From the NCBI RefSeq assembly GCF_949298305.1, contig NZ_CASFWU010000011.1, forward strand, positions 1 through 37,537: a stretch of DNA of 37,537 bases, given 5' to 3'. Positions within the stretch are counted from its first letter, which is position 1. Each line of letters opens with the position of its first letter. A program made the translations under genes and the position numbers. Below the pieces are notes generated by a model. That model saw only the letters and a program-made list of their open reading frames with translations, had not been told where the DNA came from and made no database searches. This document shows positions 1 to 7,670 of this stretch, one piece after another. The DNA is from an uncultured Bacteroides sp. (GTDB taxonomy: Bacteria; Bacteroidota; Bacteroidia; Bacteroidales; Bacteroidaceae).

Positions 1-12
1 ACACGGAAAAAG

Positions 13-365
13 GACAATAATAATGGCATATAAAGTGATTATACTCTATCGACTTTATATGCCATCTTACTTTGTAGGGACATTTACTGAATATCCCTGG
101 GTGAAATTCCGAAATATTATGTATCTTAGCCATATCTTTGTTGGGGGATTTACCCCGTTTTGGTCGTCAAACCTTATTTTCGGGTGAATACCTAAAGATA
201 CAAAAAAAACAACTAATTCACAATAATTTGTGTATGAATTAGTTGGCTAATTTAATACTATTTACTGAATGTCCCTAGGTAGGGATATTCAGTAAATGTC
301 CCTAAAAATAAGATGGCATATGAAGATAATAGACTATAATCACTTTATATGCCATCTTTATTGTC
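13..365. mobile_element. MITE-like inverted-repeat element
   Basis: Two arms of about 85 bp (13-98 and 281-365) are inverted copies of each other with a few substitutions and one small indel. Each arm contains its own hairpin: TGGCATATAAAGT at 24-36 pairs with ACTTTATATGCCA at 52-64, and the right arm has the matching structure at 311-357. A further near-perfect palindrome (TTTACTGAATGTCCC at 261-275 with its partner ending at 296) sits at the inner edge of the right arm. The 160-bp core has no ORF, but has a TATCTTTG box (133-140), a small GGGG/CCCC hairpin (144-156) and a perfect 11-bp stem CAACTAATTCA/TGAATTAGTTG (210-245). No transposase is present, so a non-autonomous element or the remnant of an insertion sequence is my inference. 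Confidence 0.6.
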
Positions 366-427
366 GTTATTCGTTGTTTTATCTTCTTTTCATTTAAAAA
401 TTGAATAGAGGAATCATTGTGGCTATT

Positions 428-1321
428 TCAGCACTTGATGTTCAGTTCGTTCAAAATCTTACGCATGGCTTCGAATGTCTTGATACGTGTGGGAACCAAG
501 GGAAGGCGTAGCTTGTTTTCTATCATGCCCATGGCATTGAGCATCGCTTTCACGCCGGCAGGATTGCCGTCCACAAAGAGCAACTTGAACAATTCGGCAA
601 ACTTGTGGTGAATGGTCAGCGCATTGGCATAGTCACCCTGGAGCGCTAGACGCACCATGCGGCTGAATTCACGGGGGAACGCATTGCCGATAACCGATAT
701 GACACCAACCGAGCCCAAAGTAATCAAAGGGAAGGTGATTCCGTCGTCGCCTGATATGACATCGAAGTTGGCGGGCTTATTCTTGATGATGTCGTCCATC
801 TGGGTAATGTCGCCCGAGGCTTCCTTGACAGCTATGACATTTTTGAAATCACGTGCGATACGCAGGGTTGTTTCCGCCTTCATGTTCACGCCGGTACGCC
901 CAGGCACATTATAAAGAACAATGGGCAGCTCGGTGGCTTCGGCTATGGCCTTGTAGTGCTGGTAGATACCTTCCTGTGAGGGCTTGTTATAGTAAGGAAC
1001 GACGGAGAGGATGGCGTCTACACCAGTAAAGTCCTCAGTCTTTAAAGTGTTCACTACAGCACGGGTGTTGTTTCCACCTACTCCCAACAGAATAGGCACT
1101 CTGCCATTGACGCGTTCAATGACTTTCTTCTTGATAGTTCTTTTTTCTTCTTCGGTCAGTGTGGGAGTTTCTGCCGTGGTGCCCAATACGCACAAAAAAT
1201 CCGCATTGTTTTGCAGCAGATAGTCCACCATACGCATCAGAGCATCGTAGTCAACGCTTTCATCTTCTTTAAAGGGGGTAATCAATGCTACTCCCATCCC
1301 TTTCAATCTTGTCTGTATCAT
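428..1321 (-). CDS. dapA: 4-hydroxy-tetrahydrodipicolinate synthase
   Basis: This enzyme condenses pyruvate with L-aspartate-4-semialdehyde, the first committed step of lysine and meso-diaminopimelate synthesis; it acts in the cytosol. The 297-residue protein is the usual DapA length. The GTTAET segment (residues 47-52) carries the conserved threonines. YNVPGRTG (from Tyr137) carries the catalytic tyrosine and the arginine that binds the semialdehyde, and AVKEASGD carries the Schiff-base Lys166. The ATG at 1321 lies 38 bp downstream of a good -7 box, so this start is secure. It is transcribed in the same direction as ligA with a 105-bp gap and its own promoter. Identification rests on motifs and full-length similarity to the family. 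Confidence 0.97.
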   Translation of the reverse strand: MIQTRLKGMGVALITPFKEDESVDYDALMRMVDYLLQNNADFLCVLGTTAETPTLTEEEKRTIKKKVIERVNGRVPILLGVGGNNTRAVVNTLKTEDFTGVDAILSVVPYYNKPSQEGIYQHYKAIAEATELPIVLYNVPGRTGVNMKAETTLRIARDFKNVIAVKEASGDITQMDDIIKNKPANFDVISGDDGITFPLITLGSVGVISVIGNAFPREFSRMVRLALQGDYANALTIHHKFAELFKLLFVDGNPAGVKAMLNAMGMIENKLRLPLVPTRIKTFEAMRKILNELNIKC

Positions 1322-1358
1322 GGGTCTTTTTACAAGTAATCTCTAATTAAATGACTCG

Positions 1359-1366
1359 CAAAAGTA
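1359..1366 (-). promoter_or_regulatory. -7 box of the dapA promoter
   Basis: The minus strand reads TACTTTTG, a full match to the Bacteroidetes primary sigma factor -7 consensus TAnnTTTG, about 38 bp upstream of the dapA ATG. I see no clear TTTG -33 element. A dedicated promoter here suggests dapA is not solely dependent on read-through from ligA. Confidence 0.6.
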
Positions 1367-1426
1367 CGATTTTTTTCGGTTTAGCCTACAAAAATTAGTT
1401 ATAAAAAAGCTTTTTGCAGAAAAATG

Positions 1427-3424
1427 TTAGGAAATGAGTGTGAGGAATTCATCTTCATTCATTATTTTTATACCCAGCTTAGTGGCTTTCTCCAGTTTGG
1501 CAGGTCCCATATTCTCTCCGGCCAGAATAAAACTGGTTTTGGAGGAGATGCTGCCTACGTTTTTTCCACCGTTTCTTTCGATAAGATGCTTGTATTCGTC
1601 CCGTGAATGATGGACAAACACGCCACTGATGACAATGGACTGCCCGGCCAGTTTGTCGGTATATCCGCTCAAATCTTCTGCTGAACGTGCAAATTGCAGG
1701 CCTGCCGATTTCAGTCTTTCAACCAGCTCCCGGTTGGACGGATTGGCGAAATAACCGATAATGCTCATCGCTATTTTCTCTCCGATTTCATCGACGTTCA
1801 TCAATGTTTCCAAACTGGCCTTCTCAATCTCTTCTATGTTGTTGAAGGAGCGGGCTATTTTTTTTGCTACCGTTTCTCCTACAAAACGGATACCCAGTGC
1901 GAAGAGTACGCGTTCAAAAGGCACTTCCTTGCTGGCCGAGATGCCCTTGATGATGTTTTCGGCTGACTTCTCTCCCATACGGTCCAGGTTCTTGATGTCG
2001 TCCGCCGTCAGTGTATATAAGTCTGCGGTGTCCTTAATCAGTCCCAAACGATAGAACATGTCTACCGTTTCCGGTCCCAGGCCGTCGATGTTCATAGCTT
2101 TCCGACTAATGAAATGTTCTATTTTTCCTTTTATTTGAGGAGGACAGGCGGCTTCATTCGGGCAGTAGTGGGCTGCTTCTCCTTCGTAGCGTATCAGCTT
2201 ACTGCCACATTCGGGACAGTGGGTAATAAATTGCACCTTGTCGCCTAGCAGAAAACCGCGTGCATCCTTATCCACTCCTGTAATTTTAGGAATGATTTCT
2301 CCACCTTTTTCTACATAGACCATGTCACCGATGTGCAGGTCCAGTCCTTCAATGATGTCAGCATTGTGCAGGGATGCTCTTTTGACGATAGTGCCGGACA
2401 GTTGGACTGGATCCAGATTGGCCACCGGAGTAATGGCTCCTGTACGTCCCACGTGGTAGGTTACTTTGTTCAGTCGTGTCAGGGCACGTTCCGCCTGGAA
2501 TTTGTAGGCAATGGCCCAGCGGGGAGATTTTGCCGTGAATCCCAGGTTTTTCTGTTGTTTCAGGCTGTTTACTTTCAACACGATGCCATCGGTGGCCACT
2601 GGCAGGTTCTTGCGCTCAACGTCCCAGTAGTTGATGAAATCGAACACTTCCTGCAATGTCCGCACTTTCCTCATGCAGTCCGAAATCTTGAATCCCCATT
2701 TGGCAGCTTCCTGCAGGTTCTCGTAGTGTCCGTCGCAAGGCAGGTTTTCGCCCAGCAGATAATATAGGTAAGCATCCAGTTTGCGCGATGCAACAATCGT
2801 GGAGTTCTGTAACTTCAAGGTGCCCGAAGCTGCATTCCGCGGATTGGCAAACAGGGGTTCTTCCTGCGCTTCTTTCTCTCGGTTCAGCTCTTCGAATACG
2901 GCCCATGGCATGAGAATTTCGCCTCTTATTTCAAACGAAGAAGGGTAATTGCCGTGAAGGACGAGCGGAATGGTGCGGATGGTTTTCACGTTGTCCGTCA
3001 CGTCGTCTCCTTTCTCTCCGTCTCCGCGGGTGACGGCACGTACCAGCTTGCCGTCCTCGTAAGTCAGCGATATGGAAGTACCATCATATTTCAATTCACA
3101 GCAAATTTCGAAATCTTCGTTCAGGGCTTTTCTTACCCGTTCATAGAAGTCGGTCACTTCGCTTTCTGAATAAGTGTTGCCCAGTGAAAGCATGGGATAC
3201 TTGTGGGTCACCTGCTTGAAATTCTTGTTGATGTCGCTGCCCACACGCCGGGTCGGTGAATTGTCGTCTTCAAATTCGGGGTGTGCTTTCTCCAGGTCCT
3301 GCAGTTCTCGCATCATGTCGTCAAACTGCTTGTCGGAAATCTCCGGATTGCTCAATACGTAATATCTATAATTGTGCCGGTGCAGTTCGGCCCGCAAATA
3401 ATCGATTCTTTCTTTGATGTCCAT
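1427..3424 (-). CDS. ligA: NAD-dependent DNA ligase
   Basis: LigA seals nicks during replication and repair using NAD+. The 665-residue product has the expected order: an Ia domain, the adenylation domain with CELKYDGTS (nucleophile Lys112 from the chosen start), an OB fold, a four-cysteine zinc finger (CPECG and CPNEAAC), helix-hairpin-helix repeats (NIDGLGPETV and neighbours) and a C-terminal BRCT domain. The reading frame is open to a TTG at 3451, but that codon lies inside the -7 box. I therefore start at the ATG at 3424 (MDIKERID), which also matches family N-termini. The gene is divergent from trmD across 78 bp. Confidence 0.97.
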   Translation of the reverse strand: MDIKERIDYLRAELHRHNYRYYVLSNPEISDKQFDDMMRELQDLEKAHPEFEDDNSPTRRVGSDINKNFKQVTHKYPMLSLGNTYSESEVTDFYERVRKALNEDFEICCELKYDGTSISLTYEDGKLVRAVTRGDGEKGDDVTDNVKTIRTIPLVLHGNYPSSFEIRGEILMPWAVFEELNREKEAQEEPLFANPRNAASGTLKLQNSTIVASRKLDAYLYYLLGENLPCDGHYENLQEAAKWGFKISDCMRKVRTLQEVFDFINYWDVERKNLPVATDGIVLKVNSLKQQKNLGFTAKSPRWAIAYKFQAERALTRLNKVTYHVGRTGAITPVANLDPVQLSGTIVKRASLHNADIIEGLDLHIGDMVYVEKGGEIIPKITGVDKDARGFLLGDKVQFITHCPECGSKLIRYEGEAAHYCPNEAACPPQIKGKIEHFISRKAMNIDGLGPETVDMFYRLGLIKDTADLYTLTADDIKNLDRMGEKSAENIIKGISASKEVPFERVLFALGIRFVGETVAKKIARSFNNIEEIEKASLETLMNVDEIGEKIAMSIIGYFANPSNRELVERLKSAGLQFARSAEDLSGYTDKLAGQSIVISGVFVHHSRDEYKHLIERNGGKNVGSISSKTSFILAGENMGPAKLEKATKLGIKIMNEDEFLTLIS

Positions 3425-3448
3425 AGTGAAATTCGGATTGTTTAGATA

Positions 3449-3456
3449 CAAAAGTA
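3449..3456 (-). promoter_or_regulatory. -7 box of the ligA promoter
   Basis: The minus strand reads TACTTTTG, 25 bp upstream of the ATG at 3424. It forms one arm of a perfect 9-bp inverted repeat (CAAAAGTAC at 3449-3457, GTACTTTTG at 3478-3486), whose other arm is the trmD -7 box. It decides the ligA start, because the upstream TTG would lie in the promoter. Confidence 0.65.
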
Positions 3457-3478
3457 CAGGTTTCTCCCTGAATATTTG

Positions 3479-3486
3479 TACTTTTG
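3479..3486 (+). promoter_or_regulatory. -7 box of the trmD promoter
   Basis: TACTTTTG lies 16 bp upstream of the trmD ATG, implying a very short leader. The ligA and trmD -7 boxes face away from each other with 22 bp between them, so the -33 region of each promoter falls on or near the -7 box of the other. Simultaneous polymerase binding at both looks impossible. Confidence 0.65.
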
Positions 3487-3502
3487 CAAAAAATAAAATC
3501 GT

Positions 3503-4180
3503 ATGCGTATAGACATCATTACTGTTTTACCGGAAATGATAGAAGGGTTCTTCAACTGTTCTATCATGAAGCGTGCTCAAAATAAAGGACTTGCCGAGAT
3601 TCACATCCACAATCTTCGCGACTACACAGAAGATAAATACCGGCGGGTGGACGATTATCCCTTTGGCGGGTTTGCTGGTATGGTCATGAAAATCGAACCG
3701 ATTGAACGGTGCATCAACCATCTGAAATCAGAACGAGAGTATGATGAAGTTATCTTTACAACTCCCGATGGGGAGCAGTTCAACCAACCGATGGCCAACT
3801 CGCTGTCTCTGGCACAGAACCTCATCATACTCTGCGGCCACTTCAAAGGAATTGACTACCGTATCCGCGAACATTTCATTACCAAGGAAATCAGCATAGG
3901 AGACTATGTGTTGACGGGTGGAGAACTGGCGGCTGCGGTCATGGCGGATGCCATTGTCCGCATCATTCCGGGAGTCATATCTGACGAACAATCTGCCTTG
4001 TCAGACTCCTTCCAGGACAACTTGCTGGCTGCTCCTGTCTATACCCGGCCGGCAGACTATAAAGGATGGAAGGTTCCTGAAATATTACTGTCCGGACATG
4101 AGGCGAAAATTAAGGAATGGGAGTTGCAACAATCATTGGAACGTACCCGCCGATTGAGGCCGGATTTGCTGGGTGAGTAA
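3503..4180 (+). CDS. trmD: tRNA (guanine37-N1)-methyltransferase
   Basis: TrmD methylates N1 of guanosine 37 next to the anticodon in tRNAs reading CNN codons, using S-adenosylmethionine, and so prevents +1 frameshifting. The 225-residue protein has the SPOUT trefoil-knot signatures: MRIDIITVLPEM at the N-terminus, PFGGFAGMVMK around residue 53, LCGHFKGID and IGDYVLTGGELAA forming the knot and cofactor pocket, and a helical C-terminal domain. The gene stands alone here; in many bacteria it is grouped with rpsP, rimM and rplS. A strong terminator follows 21 bp after the stop. Confidence 0.97.
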   Translation: MRIDIITVLPEMIEGFFNCSIMKRAQNKGLAEIHIHNLRDYTEDKYRRVDDYPFGGFAGMVMKIEPIERCINHLKSEREYDEVIFTTPDGEQFNQPMANSLSLAQNLIILCGHFKGIDYRIREHFITKEISIGDYVLTGGELAAAVMADAIVRIIPGVISDEQSALSDSFQDNLLAAPVYTRPADYKGWKVPEILLSGHEAKIKEWELQQSLERTRRLRPDLLGE

Positions 4181-4201
4181 ATTGGGGCTTGTATAAATAA
4201 T

Positions 4202-4233
4202 AAAAACGGACATCTTGCAAGATGTCCGTTTTT
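4202..4233. terminator. Bidirectional terminator between trmD and pyrD
   Basis: A perfect palindrome: AAAAACGGACATCTTG at 4202-4217 pairs with CAAGATGTCCGTTTTT at 4218-4233. It is flanked by A-runs on the left and T-runs on the right, so it can end transcription from trmD (+) and from pyrD (-). Confidence 0.85.
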
Positions 4234-4262
4234 ATTATTTATAGAGTATAGTGTACTGACTT

Positions 4263-5174
4263 TTATACTTCAAGGGCTCCGACAATTTCTTTTACTGACT
4301 TGTAATGGTGTCGTTCAAGGTAGTCATTGATGCCTTCCACCACTTTGATGGTGACCGTTGGGTCTATGAAGTTGGCGGTTCCTATCTGGATGGCCGAAGC
4401 ACCTGCCAGCATGAATTCTACAGCATCCTTCCAGTTCATGATTCCTCCCAATCCAATAACAGGAATCTTTACAGCTTTGGCCACCTGCCACACCATGCGG
4501 AGGGCAATGGGTTTGACGGCAGCTCCGGACATTCCTCCGGTCACAGTCGAGAGTACGGGACGTCTCTTCTCTGCATCAATCGCCATACCCAGCAGAGTGT
4601 TGATTAACGAAACGCTGTCTGCTCCTCCTGATTCGGCAGCGCGGGCTATCTCCGCAATGTCGGTAACGTTGGGCGAGAGTTTTACAATCAGCGTTTTCTT
4701 ATAGACAGAGCGGACGGCCTTAACCACTTCTTCAGCTCCCTTGCAAGTAACACCGAAGGCCATACCTCCTTGCTTGACGTTCGGGCAGGAAATATTCAGC
4801 TCGATGGCAGGAATCCGGTCCAGCTCGTTGATGATGGAGGCCGTCTCCACATAGTCTTCAATGGCAGCTCCCGATACGTTTACAATCATATTGGTAGGGA
4901 TATCCTTGATGCGGGGATAGATGTGTTTCACAAAATAATGCACTCCCTTGTTTTGCAAACCTACGGCATTCAACATGCCGGAAGGGGTTTCTGCCATGCG
5001 TGGATAAGGATTTCCTTCACGTTTATGAAGTGTGGTTCCTTTTACAATAATACCGCCAATTTGGGATATGTCAATGAAATCTGCAAACTCTTCACCATAT
5101 CCAAACGTGCCGGATGCTGTCATTACCGGATTTTTCATCTGTAATGCGCCGATGTTTACGCTTAAATCTGCCAT
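4263..5174 (-). CDS. pyrD: Dihydroorotate dehydrogenase B, catalytic subunit
   Basis: This FMN-containing subunit oxidises dihydroorotate to orotate in pyrimidine synthesis. The 303-residue TIM barrel belongs to class 1B. Its catalytic base is a cysteine (Cys130 in NISCPNVKQGG), where class 2 enzymes use serine, and class 1B enzymes pass electrons to NAD+ through PyrK. FMN-binding segments GTFGYGEEF, VKLSPNVTD and GLGGIMNWKDA are visible. The start codon overlaps the end of pyrK by 13 bp, so the two subunits are translationally coupled. This supports the NAD-linked assignment. Confidence 0.95.
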   Translation of the reverse strand: MADLSVNIGALQMKNPVMTASGTFGYGEEFADFIDISQIGGIIVKGTTLHKREGNPYPRMAETPSGMLNAVGLQNKGVHYFVKHIYPRIKDIPTNMIVNVSGAAIEDYVETASIINELDRIPAIELNISCPNVKQGGMAFGVTCKGAEEVVKAVRSVYKKTLIVKLSPNVTDIAEIARAAESGGADSVSLINTLLGMAIDAEKRRPVLSTVTGGMSGAAVKPIALRMVWQVAKAVKIPVIGLGGIMNWKDAVEFMLAGASAIQIGTANFIDPTVTIKVVEGINDYLERHHYKSVKEIVGALEV

Positions 5175-5941
5175 AATAGTCTATCTATATTAAATACAGG
5201 GCCTTCTTTACATACACACAAATGGCCTTCGGTGGTGTTTTCCACGCAGCAAAGGCAGGCGCCAATACCGCAGGCCATTGTATTCTCCAGTGATACCTCG
5301 CAACTGATGCCTTTGCTACGGGCGTATTTGGCTACAGCCATCATCATGGGCTTGGGGCCACAGGTATATATCTGCCTGAAAGTTTTCTTTTCCAATATGG
5401 AATGTTGTGTCACATACCCTTTCTCGCCGTAACTGCCGTCTTCGGTGGTGGTATATACATCGCCGTAGGCTGCAAACAAGTCCAGCTGGAGCAAATCCTT
5501 TTGACTTCTGGCGCCTAACAGAAAGGTGGGCTTGCTGCCAGCTCCGGCCAACTGTTGTCCCAAGTAGAGCATAGGAGCGGTTCCTACGCCTCCGCCCACC
5601 AGTAACAACTCATCTGTAGGATTCTGGGGCATCGTAAAACCGTTACCTAAGGGGAACACGACGTTGAGGGTATCGTTGGCTCTTGCTTCTCCTAAACGTC
5701 TGGTTCCGTCTCCAACCAACTGAATCAAGAACCAGATTTCGTTGCGCTGCCTGTCTACAAAGTTGATAGAGATGGGGCGTCGCAAGAAAGTTGAAGGCGA
5801 GCCGTCTACTCGGATTTCGGCAAATTGTCCGGGAAGCATGTCGGGAAGTGGAGACGTAGAAGTCAGTTTGAGCAATACATAATTATCATGCAAACGAACA
5901 TTCTCCGTCACCGTCAGATCTAAAATGTACTTATTCATCAT
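5162..5941 (-). CDS. pyrK: Dihydroorotate dehydrogenase B, electron transfer subunit
   Basis: PyrK carries FAD and a [2Fe-2S] cluster and passes electrons from PyrD to NAD+. It has a ferredoxin-reductase fold: RRPISI (FAD phosphate binding), GGGVGTAP (nucleotide binding), YTCGPKPMM, and a C-terminal cysteine cluster ACGIGACLCC with a later LCVC that would ligate the iron-sulphur centre. The frame is open to 5983, but a TATCTTTG promoter box lies at 5981-5988. The start is therefore the ATG at 5941 (or the adjacent one at 5938), giving 259 or 258 residues. It is co-transcribed with pyrD. Confidence 0.94.
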   Translation of the reverse strand: MMNKYILDLTVTENVRLHDNYVLLKLTSTSPLPDMLPGQFAEIRVDGSPSTFLRRPISINFVDRQRNEIWFLIQLVGDGTRRLGEARANDTLNVVFPLGNGFTMPQNPTDELLLVGGGVGTAPMLYLGQQLAGAGSKPTFLLGARSQKDLLQLDLFAAYGDVYTTTEDGSYGEKGYVTQHSILEKKTFRQIYTCGPKPMMMAVAKYARSKGISCEVSLENTMACGIGACLCCVENTTEGHLCVCKEGPVFNIDRLLWQI

Positions 5942-5980
5942 TGATATATAATAGCTGATAATTCTCTCTATGTTATAGTA

Positions 5981-5988
5981 CAAAGATA
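5981..5988 (-). promoter_or_regulatory. -7 box of the pyrK-pyrD promoter
   Basis: The minus strand reads TATCTTTG, 40 bp upstream of the pyrK ATG and 34 bp downstream of the end of the XRE regulator gene. The pyrKD pair can therefore be transcribed separately from the regulator. Confidence 0.65.
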
Positions 5989-6021
5989 CGGGATTTTGGG
6001 TAAAATCCGTTGGCTTGCCTT

Positions 6022-6501
6022 CTAATTTTCGGGTTTGAATATCTCAAATGTATTATCATCAAAGAAAATCCTTATTTCTGTAATCTTCCTTGCAGGCTTT
6101 TCCCTGTACACAATCTCCTGTTTTACAATCTCTTTAGGGGTGTTTGCTGGCTTTTCTATGACCATTTCCTTGCGTTTTTCAGCTTCGCTTGTCCCTTCGG
6201 TCGCATTTTTCGTATTCTCAGCAAATAGCGGATAGTCAAATTCCACACCACCAGTTGTTGCATCTCCGGCAGGTTGAGTGGAGTTATTGCTCATGTTTCC
6301 TTGTCCGGTCAACAACCATTCCAAGTTGATGTCGCTATAACGCTGATGAAGACGGAGAATGACTTCCGTACTCGGGTATTTGTTTCTGGGACCCAAAATA
6401 TGGGAAATGGTAGCTTGTGCCACACCGATACTCTCGGCAAATGCTCCTGCTGTCAACCCTTCCCGGTCCATAATCATCTTAAATCTATCTTTTATACTCA
6501 T
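6022..6501 (-). CDS. XRE-type helix-turn-helix regulator
   Basis: A 159-residue protein with an N-terminal Cro/CI-type DNA-binding domain (residues about 3-65). LTAGAFAESIGVAQATISHI is a clear helix-turn-helix, followed by LEWLLTGQGNM, a segment typical of phage-repressor-like regulators. Residues 70-125 are low-complexity and charged, and the C-terminal tail ends in IRIFFDDNTFEIFKPEN. No peptidase or ligand-binding domain is visible. It lies just upstream of pyrK in the same orientation. The DNA upstream of it is unusually AT-rich with repeated CAAANNTA and TTACAAAT motifs that could be its own operators (inference). Its target is unknown. Confidence 0.85.
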   Translation of the reverse strand: MSIKDRFKMIMDREGLTAGAFAESIGVAQATISHILGPRNKYPSTEVILRLHQRYSDINLEWLLTGQGNMSNNSTQPAGDATTGGVEFDYPLFAENTKNATEGTSEAEKRKEMVIEKPANTPKEIVKQEIVYREKPARKITEIRIFFDDNTFEIFKPEN

Positions 6502-6513
6502 CTAGAGGTAATT

Positions 6514-6980
6514 TTACAAATATAATATATGAATTTACTGGTTACAAAGGTAAACAAATGGAATTACAAATGCAAATATGTTCATTTGCAAAAGTAATAT
6601 TACAAATATAATAACTACATTTTCGTTTGTAAACACTCGGCAAGGTATCTATATAATAAACGCATAGATTATACTAGAATAAGAAGTTCAACAAATACTC
6701 ATAATTAGCTGGATATTATATAAATATAATATTGTAAATGTGTAAATTCATGCGTATATTACAAATGTTTGTACCAATACTCCTCTACTCTTTTACTATT
6801 TAATTGATTTCTTCCTATTATTTTTTTGGTTATGAACCATATAAGAATTGAATGTGCCATGTATGAAAGGTGCCTTTATAAATGTAATAATGATATGAAT
6901 ATTACGTAAGATTTTGGTATTATAATTGTGATTACTGCTTGTTTATACATGTGTATTACAAACGTAAATCACAAATGTGC
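6514..6980. promoter_or_regulatory. AT-rich region with repeated TTACAAAT / CAAANNTA motifs
   Basis: This geneless region upstream of the XRE regulator holds many related motifs: ATTACAAATATAAT-like blocks at 6513-6526 and 6599-6612, GTTACAAAGGTAAAC at 6541-6555, an inverted pair CAAATG/CATTTG at 6567-6588 within an ATTAC/GTAAT dyad (6563-6598), TTTGTAAAC near 6627, ATTACAAATGTTTGTA near 6768, and ATTACAAACGTAAATC near 6956. Five of them (6517, 6545, 6588, 6603, 6959) match the -7 box on the minus strand; TACCTTTG at 6545-6552 is the best-placed one for the regulator gene. They could be operators, multiple promoters, or chance in AT-rich DNA. Confidence 0.4.
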
Positions 6981-7368
6981 TATTAAAAGAGCTGTTTTAC
7001 TCCTATTATTACATTACTTATGTAAATCTATCAAGCTATAATTAATAATCAATCGGCTTATGAAAGAAATTCGGGTATCAAATTTCCTCCTGGTATTACT
7101 TTTTTTAGGATTTTGCGAGCAACTTAGGGTGTAAGGTTGGTCTTAATGGCAAATCCTTGCATTTTTTTCGTGTCTATGGACAGGAGAAAAAGAAAAAAAG
7201 ATTCTGAGAGGCTTCTTTTCCCATTAAAATATTGTTTACGAGAACTTTACACTCGTTTTGGACGAACGCAACTACTCGTATTTTAGAGAAACAAGGCGTT
7301 GGGATAAGGTTAATTCATTGGCTACGCATTTTTGTCTCTTTTGTCGCAAGACGTTTCGCATAAATCGT

Positions 7369-7434
7369 TTGCACGGCTCGCAACGAACACTTGTACGGTT
7401 CGTGATGGATACTTGTACGGTTTATGAGAGAATC
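7369..7434. repeat. 22-bp tandem array, three units
   Basis: Three consecutive 22-bp units start at 7369, 7391 and 7413, each beginning TTGyACGGyTyr. Units 1 and 2 share most positions, unit 3 diverges at its end, and a poorer unit may precede at 7347. The surrounding stretch 7031-7537 has no convincing gene: the short ORFs there show no recognisable protein features. The sequence GGGTGTGTCAAAACT at 7497-7511 resembles an insertion-sequence end, but no transposase is near. Confidence 0.6.
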
Positions 7435-7537
7435 CGATGCCGGGGAAGAAGCTTTGCTGTATCCCGCAAACAGGCCTCAGATAAGAAAAGGAAGAGGGTG
7501 TGTCAAAACTAAAAGTGAAAGACAACTTGTTATTTTT

Positions 7538-7611
7538 AGACACGGAATTACACGGAAACTCGCGGATTATTATTCTTCTTTCTCCGTGTTTTTTCGTGTA
7601 ATTTCGTGTCT
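7538..7611 (+). terminator. Large hairpin downstream of holA (21-bp stem)
   Basis: AGACACGGAATTACACGGAA at 7538-7557 pairs with TTTCGTGTAATTTCGTGTCT at 7592-7611 (the stem extends one more base pair). The two imperfect positions are G opposite T, which would be G-U pairs in RNA from the plus strand but C/A mismatches in RNA from the minus strand. It lies 59 bp beyond the holA stop. It could be a terminator for holA, a repetitive extragenic palindrome, or part of a plus-strand RNA. Confidence 0.5.
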
Positions 7612-7670
7612 GAAGGGAAGCGGTTCCTTAATACGGCACATCTTCCGGATTTCGTTGAAGAGTGGATTGG

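Noticed and set aside
2333..2767. 144-codon plus-strand ORF inside ligA
   Set aside because: It lies wholly antisense to the intact, conserved ligA frame and its translation shows no domain or signal features.
7369..7434. Short regular repeats considered as a CRISPR array
   Set aside because: Units are directly tandem with no spacers, they are degenerate, and no cas gene is present. The same applies to the arrays at 22031 and 37429.
7497..7511. GGGTGTGTCAAAACT resembling an insertion-sequence end
   Set aside because: No matching opposite end, no transposase and no target duplication were found nearby.
7258..7512. 84-codon ORF in the geneless stretch before holA
   Set aside because: The composition is basic and cysteine-rich without any recognisable pattern, and it runs across the 22-bp tandem array, so it is unlikely to be a gene.
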